Positions 27,474 through 36,454 are shown, counted from the stretch's first letter. The stretch is 64,000 nucleotides of DNA from Fangia hongkongensis FSC776 = DSM 21703 (GCF_000379445.1 NZ_KB902262.1:125975-189974), one strand, 5' to 3'. Made by a program: numbers and translations. The notes: generated from the letters alone by a model not told the origin.

Positions 27474-28738
27474 AGAACTTTTTGTGCTGGGTCTTTCAAA
27501 AACAATGAAATAAAAATAGCGATCATAAACAAGATGGGTACAACTATAAAAGCATGCTGATAGTTTTTTACAGAATAGAGTAGAGTTCCATGAGTATATT
27601 GTTTGTTCTGATTAAGGTGTTTAAGTAGATAGCCAATAAATGGGTCAATGAAAATAGAGCCTAGCATAACCATCATGTTATTCAACCCCGATGCAGTGCC
27701 AACTACTGGCGTTGGATTAATATCTTTGATATAGGCAAAACTTAATGCTTGTCCGGAGGAGGATAAGCCAGCAAGAAATAATAACAAACACATTGCTATA
27801 AAAGGTATTTTAGATAATGAGACGATCACAAGAAAGCTTACTAAGCCAACTACTGCTGAGATGATCAAAAACAATTTGCGTTTGTACATTTTTGAAGATA
27901 ACCAACCAATCACAACACTACCTAATGCAGATGCTCCCCACATTATAGCAATTGTACTACCTGCTTCTGTAGTACTTATATGATATAGGCAGGTTAAGTA
28001 TGATACGCCCCACAAGCCTGCAAAGGCTGAAAATCCAGTCCATAAACAAAATACATATATACTAATCCAGTATGTTTTGTGGTTTTTTAGTACAAGGACC
28101 AATTGCATCCAAATGGACATGCTGTTTTTGTAACTTTCACTTTTATAGTTAGGGTTATCTCTTACAGTAATACCACTCAAACAGGCAATAACTAATCCTA
28201 TAATACCAAGAATGAAAACGGTTTGATTCCAACCAATATGCGTAATAGATATTGAAACAGGAATATCTCCAAACATTGAGCCTGCATTACCAAATAATTG
28301 CCCAATGCCAACCATTACAGCAAAATAACGTCCTCCAAACCAATGATTTGTCATCATTACCATACATACGGTAGATGCCGAAGCGCCAAAACCCATGATA
28401 AAGCGCGCAAATAATATCAAGTGATAACTATTAGCTGTACTAAATAAAATACAACCTCCACCTGTTATAGAACAGGCTATCAACATAAGTAGCTGTATAC
28501 CTAATTTATCTGATAACAGCCCATATGGAAGTTGCATAAGAACATAAGGAATAAAATAGATTGATGCCATAAACCCTAGTTGAATAGTGTCAACATGAAA
28601 GTCGTGCATGAATTGATTGGCCATTACGCTGGGATATATTTGCAAAATTGGATCATAAAAATAAAAAAGACATGTAATTAAATAAGAGATAACTCCAATT
28701 CTATTAATGTTGCTCGTTTTAAACCTCAGATCAAACAA
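27470..28738 (-). CDS. major facilitator superfamily transporter
   Basis: 422 residues with twelve hydrophobic segments. The MFS signature loop between segments 2 and 3 is present (YGLLSDKLGIQ), as is a matching loop in the second half (IGWLSSKMYKRK). It starts at a TTG behind GAGAG. It lies 13 bp downstream of the GNAT gene on the same strand, so the pair is an operon. Inner membrane; substrate unknown. The layout resembles organic-acid or drug carriers but I cannot narrow it. Confidence 0.85.
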   Translation of the reverse strand: MFDLRFKTSNINRIGVISYLITCLFYFYDPILQIYPSVMANQFMHDFHVDTIQLGFMASIYFIPYVLMQLPYGLLSDKLGIQLLMLIACSITGGGCILFSTANSYHLILFARFIMGFGASASTVCMVMMTNHWFGGRYFAVMVGIGQLFGNAGSMFGDIPVSISITHIGWNQTVFILGIIGLVIACLSGITVRDNPNYKSESYKNSMSIWMQLVLVLKNHKTYWISIYVFCLWTGFSAFAGLWGVSYLTCLYHISTTEAGSTIAIMWGASALGSVVIGWLSSKMYKRKLFLIISAVVGLVSFLVIVSLSKIPFIAMCLLLFLAGLSSSGQALSFAYIKDINPTPVVGTASGLNNMMVMLGSIFIDPFIGYLLKHLNQNKQYTHGTLLYSVKNYQHAFIVVPILFMIAIFISLFLKDPAQKVL

Positions 28739-28751
28739 TATAATGCTCTCA

Positions 28752-29189
28752 TTAAAAGGTTGGAGGCATGATTTTTGTCATTACAAAAGGATTACTTTCT
28801 TTTGTAAATCCAAATTTTTCATATAATGCAAAAGCATCCTCAGTCATTAAAAACCATTTAAATACGTCTTTAAGTTTAGGGTTTTTGATTGCACTCTCTA
28901 CAAGAAGCTTTCCATAACCATTACCCCGATAATGGTGATCTATAACAACATCCCAAAGAGAAGCCGTTTCTGAAAAGTCGGTAACTACACGCGCAAAGCC
29001 GATCTGTTTAAGACCTAAATAAATACCATAACAAAGCGAGTTATCAATACTCTTTTTGAAGCGTGAATAGGGTAAATTTCGAGCCCAATAGGTATTTAAA
29101 AGCAAATTATGATAAACATAGTCAACGTCAATTCGGTCTCTCTCATCGCTTATTGTAACATCTTGATAACATATTTCATAATGACACAT
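28752..29189 (-). CDS. GNAT-family N-acetyltransferase
   Basis: 145 residues. The acetyl-CoA-binding P-loop motif is visible (VIDHHYRGNGYGKLLVESA at ~82-100), with the family's preceding strand (ARVVTDFSETASLWDVV) and the final EKFGF. Cytoplasmic; acceptor unknown. First gene of a GNAT-MFS pair. Resistance or detoxification is a reasonable guess and no more. Confidence 0.85.
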   Translation of the reverse strand: MCHYEICYQDVTISDERDRIDVDYVYHNLLLNTYWARNLPYSRFKKSIDNSLCYGIYLGLKQIGFARVVTDFSETASLWDVVIDHHYRGNGYGKLLVESAIKNPKLKDVFKWFLMTEDAFALYEKFGFTKESNPFVMTKIMPPTF

Positions 29190-29375
29190 AGTATGAGTTA
29201 CTTTCTATTTAAATCATATTGGGTAAAATTATAATGACTCTTTCGTTCTGCCGCAAACTTAGTAATGGGCTGTGTCTCGCAATTTCCATTTAGTGAAATG
29301 AGCATTTGCAAAGAGGTGTAACTATTATGCTCTTGATCATATGTGATAACCAGATTGGCTAGGTATTTAAGAGGG

Positions 29376-30473
29376 TTATCGCTGTCTCATAATCTGGTCA
29401 AATATAAGTTTAGATATGGTATTACAGTTATATGTCCCTTTGTCTGCATCTGGGCGAAACATTTGATATTTTAGGTGATCTGGTAGACTTTCTGCTGCAG
29501 TTTTTAGCTCAGCTCTAGAGAAGCCGGTATTAGCTCTGTTAACTAATGTTCCATATACTGGATTTGCTTCGGTGCGGCCAATAAACTTTCCTCCCTTTAC
29601 TGGCTCAAAGTCAATATAGTGAATTAATTCAGCATTTCCAACTGAATGTGAGGCTCTAAAGTTATTCCCAAGCGCTTCAAACTCATCTATCTCTATCCCT
29701 TTTGGAATATAAAAACCTGTATGTTCCATATTGAGCAAAGGGCTTAGAATTTTGCCGATTTTGCCAGAAGTACTGCCCTTAGTAAAATAAATATTATTTG
29801 TGCCCAGAGAATGTATATCATTCTCTGAAAAAGCGCTTTTAAATGTCGCAAAATCTTCAATACTATAATTGATAAATTTAGCGCCACCAGCAAGAGATGC
29901 TCCAATAGCTGCTTGAATGGCAATGTCTGTAGTATAATGCGCATTAAAATAATCTTGAAACCGATATTTTCGGTTATTCAAAGCATTATTAACAGATGCA
30001 TTTTCTATAGAGCTAAGCTGTGAGATGCCAGCGAATACTAAAGTGTCAAAGTAAAATCCGCCATAAGGCGCAAAGTAAACTGTTAAGCTACTTGCAGCAG
30101 TGCTTAATAAACTAAAGCTAAAAGAAGAGATATGTTTTTTATTGTGCCACCACTTAGCATGGAAAAACTTGGCACTGTGACCAGATGGGTCAAGAAAGCT
30201 AACAGGGTTATCATTAAAAGCACTATAGCGATTAAAGAGCGACAGTGTGTCTTGTGATATAAAGTGATTGCTTGAAGTGGAAAAATACCTTGCTCGCAGA
30301 TAAATAGAGTTAGTTTCAACGTCTTGATAGGCTGCATCATAAAAAAATGGATCATTAGATAAACTTAAACTCGTCTCGGAAATGGCTGATGTAGCATATG
30401 AAGCATTAAAAATGCAAAGCACTGCTAGCCATACCAAGAAACATATACATCTTCTGTATATGACTTTCCCCAT
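29376..30473 (-). CDS. split-RHS tail protein 9 with papain-like (NlpC/P60-LRAT type) tip
   Basis: 365 residues, the only tail gene on the minus strand. Signal peptide (NASYA/TSA), core block ~41-99 (NHFISQDT, LFNRYSAFNDNPVSFLDPSGHS). The C-terminal ~130 residues differ from all other tails: His ~251 in EHTGFYIP and Cys ~350 in YNCNTIS. This His-first, Cys-late order, with H-x-G-x-Y and N-C motifs, is what permuted NlpC/P60 and LRAT-like papain-fold enzymes show. Such domains hydrolyse or transfer amide, thioester or lipid ester bonds. It is therefore the best candidate for an enzymatic effector in the array. The fold is inferred from motifs only. Confidence 0.7.
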   Translation of the reverse strand: MGKVIYRRCICFLVWLAVLCIFNASYATSAISETSLSLSNDPFFYDAAYQDVETNSIYLRARYFSTSSNHFISQDTLSLFNRYSAFNDNPVSFLDPSGHSAKFFHAKWWHNKKHISSFSFSLLSTAASSLTVYFAPYGGFYFDTLVFAGISQLSSIENASVNNALNNRKYRFQDYFNAHYTTDIAIQAAIGASLAGGAKFINYSIEDFATFKSAFSENDIHSLGTNNIYFTKGSTSGKIGKILSPLLNMEHTGFYIPKGIEIDEFEALGNNFRASHSVGNAELIHYIDFEPVKGGKFIGRTEANPVYGTLVNRANTGFSRAELKTAAESLPDHLKYQMFRPDADKGTYNCNTISKLIFDQIMRQR

Positions 30474-30616
30474 CAATCATACCCCACGCTTTTATTGGTT
30501 TTTTAATTTAAGTCATTTTAGGCAATGTTAGTTTGTTAATGTGATTATTTTTCAACCATCTTCAAGTATTGGTTTATTTTAATCATGAACGGTGTTTTAA
30601 ATATGCTTGCTTTTTG

Positions 30617-30628
30617 AAACGCATGTTT
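30617..30628. promoter_or_regulatory. AAACNNNNGTTT palindrome, copy 5
   Basis: AAACGCATGTTT between the divergent tail genes 9 and 10, ~145 and ~120 bp from their starts. It could serve both. Confidence 0.45.
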
Positions 30629-30746
30629 AATGAGAGATTGTTTTGCAAAATGCAACAAGGGTTTTTAGTTCGGTGGTTATCGAAGGCAGTGGATCTAAGC
30701 TAGAATCTTTGTTCGGATTAGGGAATAGGAAGGGAGGCTCTAGCAA

Positions 30747-31751
30747 ATGTGTCGTTATGTATTTCTAGTTTTATTATTTTTTTCTGTTTCAATTATTTAT
30801 GCTGGAGATAAGAGCAACTCTTTAGGTGTAAAGAGTACGCTAAAACAGGCCTTGATTACCGAAGGCGTTGGATTTGATGGTGAAATGTTAGATACAGAGA
30901 CAGGGTTAATATATTTGCATGCACGTAACTATAGACCAGATAAGGGTGCGTTTATTTCTCAAGATACACTTGCGCTCTTTAATCGGTATAGCGCTTTTAA
31001 TGGTGAGCCAATTTCACATATTGACCCTATGGGTCATAAGGCAAAAATCATAGCAAAAATAAATCATGTGTTTGGCTATATACAAGATACTATAAATATC
31101 CTTACTGGCGTGACAGCTGTAGCAGTAGGATGCGGGTTGTCTTCACTAAGGGGAGGACTGCCCAAGAGCTATATAATAGCTGGAGGACTATTTGCTTCAC
31201 TAGGTGTTTCAGGCTTAGTTGCAGATGTCAAAATGCATACACATTATGCAAAAAAGTTTAAGCAGTTTCGATTTCTAACGAGTGTGCTGTCAGTAGGCGC
31301 TGGAGAGGGGCTATTTAGCTTAGCAAATGCTCGCCAAGATTTAAGCTGGATTTCACAACTGAAAGTCTTTGCACGAGCGGCTTTGCCTAGTGTGGGGTCT
31401 TTTGGCGTACTCTCTGTACCTTATTTACTACCAAAGAAGACAAAAAGACCCTATAAGCGCTTTGCCAATGTTGCACTTGTAGTTGCAAATGTATTTAGTA
31501 TTGGCTATGGAATAAAGACAGGTTTTTCTGAAGTGGAAGGCTATCGTGACTATCAAAGGTTATCAGGTGAGCATGCTAGAGTACTACCAATCAATCGTGA
31601 AGGCTCGCCAATGGCAAATAGGATGATGGAATTAGATGAAGAGAGTGATGAAGGTGGTCAGGCTAACCGGCAAACACAAGGTAGCTTGAATACTACTCTA
31701 TCTACAGCCCCTGATTCGTCTGAGATAGAGAAAGACCAAGACCAAGACTAA
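30747..31751 (+). CDS. split-RHS tail protein 10
   Basis: 334 residues behind a strong AAGGGAGG site. Signal peptide (IIYA/GDK), core block ~39-97 (GAFISQDT, LFNRYSAFNGEPISHIDPMGHK). The following domain (KINHVFGYIQD, then hydrophobic segments, then a basic YAKKFKQFRFLTS region) is clearly homologous to tails 11 and 12 and more distantly to tail 6. The last ~50 residues are polar and acidic. First gene of a + strand run that continues to tail 12. Probably membrane-active; no enzyme motif. Confidence 0.75.
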   Translation: MCRYVFLVLLFFSVSIIYAGDKSNSLGVKSTLKQALITEGVGFDGEMLDTETGLIYLHARNYRPDKGAFISQDTLALFNRYSAFNGEPISHIDPMGHKAKIIAKINHVFGYIQDTINILTGVTAVAVGCGLSSLRGGLPKSYIIAGGLFASLGVSGLVADVKMHTHYAKKFKQFRFLTSVLSVGAGEGLFSLANARQDLSWISQLKVFARAALPSVGSFGVLSVPYLLPKKTKRPYKRFANVALVVANVFSIGYGIKTGFSEVEGYRDYQRLSGEHARVLPINREGSPMANRMMELDEESDEGGQANRQTQGSLNTTLSTAPDSSEIEKDQDQD

Positions 31752-31799
31752 GAGAAGGTATTGACTTACTATGAGTGTTTAGAATAAGGAGTTAACTAG

Positions 31800-32879
31800 A
31801 TGAACAAGCGGATAAAATTGGTCAATATACTAGCCGAAGTATTAACTGTCACTGTCATTTTGTTTATGATTGCAGTTATGTTATTACCAATGCTATATGT
31901 TAGAGGCTTCTCAGCGATATCGAGGGTTTATACGTTGAATCTAGCAAACGATGATGAGGCGTATAATGGTGAAATGTTAAACGATGAAAATGTGCTATTG
32001 TATTTGCGTGCACGCGAATACTCCCCAAGTTTTCGGCGGTTTATTTCACAGGATACACTTACACTTTTTAATCGCTACCGGGCTTTTAATGATGACCCTA
32101 TTATTCATGTTGATAAAGATGGGCATAAGGCAAAGAAAATCATAAGAAAGATCAATCACGTATTTGGTTATCTGCAAGACAGTGAAAATATGCTGTATAG
32201 CGTATTATTTCCTATCCTGAGATATAGGGGCGCGAGTGTTTATGTTAACTTTAGTCGCTCTGATATGGCTCTTGGGAGTGGCGCTATTCTGGCGTTGGGG
32301 GTTTTAAATCTCGTTACAGATATTAAACCGCATTTACGTTATAATAAAAAATATAAACGTTTTCGTTACCTCACGAGCTTTGCCTTAGTAATGGCAGGAA
32401 GCTGGTTTTATTCTAACGAATTTAATGAGTTCGAGGGACCTATACGACGATATATGTTACCAAGCGTTAGTGCTTTTGGACTAATGGCGCTTCCATACTC
32501 ATTTGCTAAAAAACACTATCAACAAGGCTCTAATATTGCTTTATTTATTGCAAACACGATAGCATTAATCTCACTCTCTAAAACCGAGTTATATTATGAG
32601 AGGGAGTATTTAGGTCAAGAGAGTACTCATTCTATTAAATTATTATCAGGTCAAAGTGATATAGAGTTACAAGCGTCAAAACTTCATGTTGATAGTATGA
32701 ATGGAGCACCAACTAGTAAGCTTTTAGCAGGTTCTAAAACTTATGGAAGCATGCTGTCAGTGTCAGAATCTCGATTGAATCCACAGGCAGAGCCTTTAGT
32801 TGAGAATCAGCCTCATTCTAATGCTAATGAATTCCAATATAAGGCTAGTTTAATTCCACATCAATTGCTATCTGATTAA
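31800..32879 (+). CDS. split-RHS tail protein 11
   Basis: 359 residues, 49 bp after tail 10, with an AAGGAG site. The N-terminal hydrophobic segment (~11-40) is longer than a usual signal peptide and could be an uncleaved anchor. Core block ~51-109 (RRFISQDT, LFNRYRAFNDDPIIHVDKDGHK); DP.GH has become DKDGH, so the RHS cleavage motif is altered. KINHVFGYLQD and YNKKYKRFRYLTS show close kinship with tail 10. The C-terminal tail is Ser/Gln/Glu-rich. Confidence 0.7.
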   Translation: MNKRIKLVNILAEVLTVTVILFMIAVMLLPMLYVRGFSAISRVYTLNLANDDEAYNGEMLNDENVLLYLRAREYSPSFRRFISQDTLTLFNRYRAFNDDPIIHVDKDGHKAKKIIRKINHVFGYLQDSENMLYSVLFPILRYRGASVYVNFSRSDMALGSGAILALGVLNLVTDIKPHLRYNKKYKRFRYLTSFALVMAGSWFYSNEFNEFEGPIRRYMLPSVSAFGLMALPYSFAKKHYQQGSNIALFIANTIALISLSKTELYYEREYLGQESTHSIKLLSGQSDIELQASKLHVDSMNGAPTSKLLAGSKTYGSMLSVSESRLNPQAEPLVENQPHSNANEFQYKASLIPHQLLSD

Positions 32880-33033
32880 TTAGCTTCTCCAGATAGTGTT
32901 TATAGTAAATATTAAGTATTTTTTGTGTATTGTTTTGTATATGGAAACCCCTGTTTTGGATAAATTGGATGTTATTTTGTACAGTTTTTTGGAGTATGGA
33001 TAGCGTAAGTTCAAATAGACAATGGGGTGTCTT

Positions 33034-33429
33034 ATGCAAAAGCTTATTTATATTCCAAGCTATTATTCTTTTTCAGGTAAGTATATTCAGAGCTTATTGA
33101 AATTTTGCTCTCAAAATAAGCTTGAGTTCGATTTACATGTTATTCTCAATATTAAAGCAGCTTGTTATGTTGCAGAATATAGAGAGTGGCTAAATGCTTA
33201 TGAAGCCCAAAAATGGAAAACGTTGCTAGGCAGCTATGCTAATCAGGCAACATTTGATCATACTTGTGCATATTTTGAGACAGTACTTGATTTGTTGAAG
33301 CCAGAGACGGTTAAATATATAGTCTTTGACTCATGCATCAAAAAGCACATAATGAAATTAATCTCAATTAGAGAAACTAAAAGCAAAGTTTTGCACTATA
33401 ACGATTTTGCTTTTGGATACATTATATAG
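33034..33429 (+). CDS. small cytosolic protein B, partner candidate for a tail protein
   Basis: 131 residues from ATG 33034, which has TGGGGTG at proper spacing; an ATG four codons upstream is less well placed. No signal peptide. The opening QKLIYIPSYYSF and FCSQNKLEFDLHVI resemble the start of the small protein at 20008, while the rest has diverged. Like that gene it directly precedes a tail gene (86 bp before tail 12). Role unknown; chaperone, immunity or regulatory partner are the options suggested by position. Confidence 0.55.
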   Translation: MQKLIYIPSYYSFSGKYIQSLLKFCSQNKLEFDLHVILNIKAACYVAEYREWLNAYEAQKWKTLLGSYANQATFDHTCAYFETVLDLLKPETVKYIVFDSCIKKHIMKLISIRETKSKVLHYNDFAFGYII

Positions 33430-33514
33430 TAACGGGCGTTTACTTTTAGATCGTTTTACTTATATAGGCCTGATGTATAGTGACTCCCTTGTGTTGAAAG
33501 TAAGGGATAAGTTC

Positions 33515-34615
33515 ATGATTAAAAAGGGTTTGTTACTGGTTTTGTATTTTGGTTTGTTTTTATGGATTTCTGTTAGTTATGCGGGGCAGTTAGCCATAAG
33601 TGACTCATTTGGCTATGATGGAAGTTATAATGATGCTGAAAGCACTACTTTGTATTTAAAAGCAAGAAACTATAGTGCCAGAGACAAAAGATTTATTTCT
33701 CAAGATAGTTATGGATATTTCAATCGTTATGATAGTTTTAATGCAGAGCCAATATCGACTGTAGATCCAACTGGCCACAATGCAAAAAAACTATTTCATA
33801 AAATAGGGAAAGTATTTAATTACATACAAGATATTCAAAGTGGTTTATTAGGCTCGTATCAAATAGTAAGAAGCTTCTTGGTTTCAAGTAAGCAGTTATT
33901 CTTTGCTGGAAGCCTTATAGCTGTTGCTGGTGGATTGGGTTTAGCCGCCGATATTGCCCAACATTCACAGTTTGCTAGGAAATATAATCAATTTCGCCTA
34001 GTGACTAATAGCTTTTTATTAGGTTTGGGTTCCGCTTTTGTTTGGATTAATCCCGCAGAGGAAATTTATTACGGTGGAGGCTCTATGCCTCGGAGAGTAA
34101 AGGTTCAATACCTTTTTACCAGAACGATATCCTTTGCAGGTTCGACGGGAGTTGCCTATGCGATAAATAAGGCATTAAAAAAATGGAAACATGTTCGGAC
34201 TATCCAAATGTCTGCTTATTTTCTGAATACAGCCATGTATTTTTTTAATATATCGGTAATAGGTGATACAAGTGGGGAAGATGACAATGCTGCAAGAGAG
34301 AGAGATAACAGTGTTGTAAACGTGAGAGATGGCAGCGTTAGAGAAGAGTCAGCTGCAAGTGCTGCATCGCGAAGCACTGAGAGCAGTGATTCTAATGCCT
34401 ATCATGACATGTCTAATACTGGTACATCTGAAGAGAGAGAGGATGAAGTTAACGCTCAGGCGACTTCAGCGAATGCTATTGGGTCAACCCAAGTGAACAG
34501 TCAACCTCAACAAATGAGCATTCGTGTAGATTTGCATAATTCACAAAGTGAAATGACTCAGGTTGCAAAAGTTAACCATTCTTTGGATGGTGATGATTTT
34601 ACAAGTGACGATTAG
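33515..34615 (+). CDS. split-RHS tail protein 12
   Basis: 366 residues from ATG 33515, preceded by TAAGGG. A longer frame upstream overlaps the preceding gene and lacks a ribosome site. Signal peptide (VSYA/GQL), core block ~30-88 (KRFISQDS, YFNRYDSFNAEPISTVDPTGHN). The membrane-type domain matches tails 10/11 (KIGKVFNYIQD, FARKYNQFRLVTN). The last ~100 residues are Ser/Ala/Asp/Glu-rich and probably disordered. Last recognisable member of the array. Confidence 0.75.
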   Translation: MIKKGLLLVLYFGLFLWISVSYAGQLAISDSFGYDGSYNDAESTTLYLKARNYSARDKRFISQDSYGYFNRYDSFNAEPISTVDPTGHNAKKLFHKIGKVFNYIQDIQSGLLGSYQIVRSFLVSSKQLFFAGSLIAVAGGLGLAADIAQHSQFARKYNQFRLVTNSFLLGLGSAFVWINPAEEIYYGGGSMPRRVKVQYLFTRTISFAGSTGVAYAINKALKKWKHVRTIQMSAYFLNTAMYFFNISVIGDTSGEDDNAARERDNSVVNVRDGSVREESAASAASRSTESSDSNAYHDMSNTGTSEEREDEVNAQATSANAIGSTQVNSQPQQMSIRVDLHNSQSEMTQVAKVNHSLDGDDFTSDD

Positions 34616-34662
34616 AGTATATCGACAAATAAACATAAAATATGCTAAATCAGTTAAACGAC

Positions 34663-36186
34663 TTAAGAAATTCGTTTTTGTTTGACAAGTACAACATAAA
34701 ATAATGCACTAACAATAAAAAACAAGCTATAAAACAACACAGAGCTGCCTGTGTTTTTCAATATAATGGCGGCGATAAGCTCAAAAGCTAAATAGAGGAA
34801 GATGCCCCATGAAGCGCTTAGCATTAAGCCTAAGCTATCTTTTTGCTCATTTTTTCGATGCATAATGATATACAAAACAAAAAATGCGATGTGTAGCACA
34901 AGGGCGATGGCAAGGTTAGTAATGCCTGAAATCATCAATAAATAGGTCAAAAAGAGATAAATGACAAAGGCAAAAAGCTGTGAACATGGCAAATAACTCA
35001 ATGGCAATGGCTCATTTTTGTTGGCTTTTAGCTTGCAATAAGCAATCGGCAATGCTACACAAGAGATTAAAATAAAGGTGGTGGTTAATGAGGCGATAAG
35101 CTGCCAGTTTCTAAAGAAAATAATAAGTACAAGTGAGCAGATAAAAGTGAAAATAAGTGAAGCGCGCGACATGGCAATTTTAGGATTGGTTTTAGCAAAA
35201 ACCTTTGGCATTTGCTTATGCTTTGCCATTTCATTTAACATTCTTGTGCTCGCTCCCATATAGATAAGTCCTGTTCCAGATGGACTAACAAGGGCATCAG
35301 CATAAAGAATAACCGCAAGCACATTAAGCCCTAATAAGCCAGAGAGTTGTGCTAATGGCGATTCAAAGTTTAATCCTTGCCAGCCACCATCAAGCATATG
35401 TGGTGGCAGTGCGCCAATAAAGGCAATTTGTAATAACAGATAAATAACAAGCACAATAATTACGCTGCTGACTAAAGCGATTGGCACATTTCGTTTTGGG
35501 TTTTTAAGCTCAGCGGTGAAACTTGCTGCAACCTGAAAGCCAAAAAATGAATAAAAAATCCCGCAGCTGACAATTGCACTGAAAACGCTTCCTGCGCCAA
35601 AAGGTGCAAAGGCATGTTTCTCAGCTGTGAAATTGCCACTATGAAAAGCGGCAATAAGAATGGTCACTGCTGTTGCAATCGGGATAATGATCTTCAAAAG
35701 CGTAATCGAGTTATTGATCTTCGCGAAAAACTGGATACCCCAATAGTTGATCAGCGTGTAAAGAAGCATAAAGATGCCAACGATAAGAACACCGATTGCA
35801 GTTAAGGCACCATCATGGAAAATATGCGGTGTCAGCGGTGTATAAATCGAGGCGATGTATTGAGTGGTTGCCATCGCTTCTGATGGAATGACAATTAAAC
35901 CCAAAAGCCAATTGGAAATGCCAGTGACAAAACCAAAGTGCTGATTGTGTGAAATGCTAATAAGGCGCGTAAATAAGCCATTTACTGGATATTTAATCGC
36001 AATTTCAGCGAGTAAAAGTGCCATGATTAGCACGGCAACCGCGCCGATAATCCATGAGAAGATCGAAGCGCCACCTGCCGCTTTTGAGGCATAATAGGAG
36101 GCAAAAAGCCAGCCACTTCCCATCATGGTACCAACACTTAATGCAATGGCTGAAAACAGCCCCGGTGAGTTTAGTTTTTTCTCCAT
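34663..36186 (-). CDS. APC-superfamily amino acid permease
   Basis: About 507 residues from the ATG at 36186 (AGGGG upstream; earlier in-frame ATGs are possible). It has twelve or more hydrophobic segments and the APC opening (FSAIALSVGTMMGSGWLF) with the unwound GSG substrate-binding turn of helix 1. An inner-membrane amino acid/H+ symporter or exchanger; substrate not assignable. It is convergent with tail gene 12 and divergent from fumarase, and probably marks the return to core genome. Confidence 0.85.
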   Translation of the reverse strand: MEKKLNSPGLFSAIALSVGTMMGSGWLFASYYASKAAGGASIFSWIIGAVAVLIMALLLAEIAIKYPVNGLFTRLISISHNQHFGFVTGISNWLLGLIVIPSEAMATTQYIASIYTPLTPHIFHDGALTAIGVLIVGIFMLLYTLINYWGIQFFAKINNSITLLKIIIPIATAVTILIAAFHSGNFTAEKHAFAPFGAGSVFSAIVSCGIFYSFFGFQVAASFTAELKNPKRNVPIALVSSVIIVLVIYLLLQIAFIGALPPHMLDGGWQGLNFESPLAQLSGLLGLNVLAVILYADALVSPSGTGLIYMGASTRMLNEMAKHKQMPKVFAKTNPKIAMSRASLIFTFICSLVLIIFFRNWQLIASLTTTFILISCVALPIAYCKLKANKNEPLPLSYLPCSQLFAFVIYLFLTYLLMISGITNLAIALVLHIAFFVLYIIMHRKNEQKDSLGLMLSASWGIFLYLAFELIAAIILKNTGSSVLFYSLFFIVSALFYVVLVKQKRIS

Positions 36187-36454
36187 CATTTCCCCTTGTT
36201 CTCTCATTTAATTTACACTAAAACGCGCAATGAAAGTGGATTATTTTTGCACAGCTTTGAGCGAAAGGATAGAGGGTTATGGGAAAAATGTGTATTTGAT
36301 TGCTTGTAAAGTTAAGTTGGGTTTTTAATCAGATTTTAGTAAAATGCTTTTCTGAGTGAAACCAGTCATAAATTACGGTAACTAAAGATTACTAACGGCC
36401 AAAATGCCGTGTGATTGGTGGTATAGAACACAAAACAAAATGGTAAAACATATT

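Noticed and set aside
33407..33514. Longer N-terminus for tail protein 12
   Set aside because: It overlaps the preceding gene, lacks a ribosome site and would bury the signal peptide.
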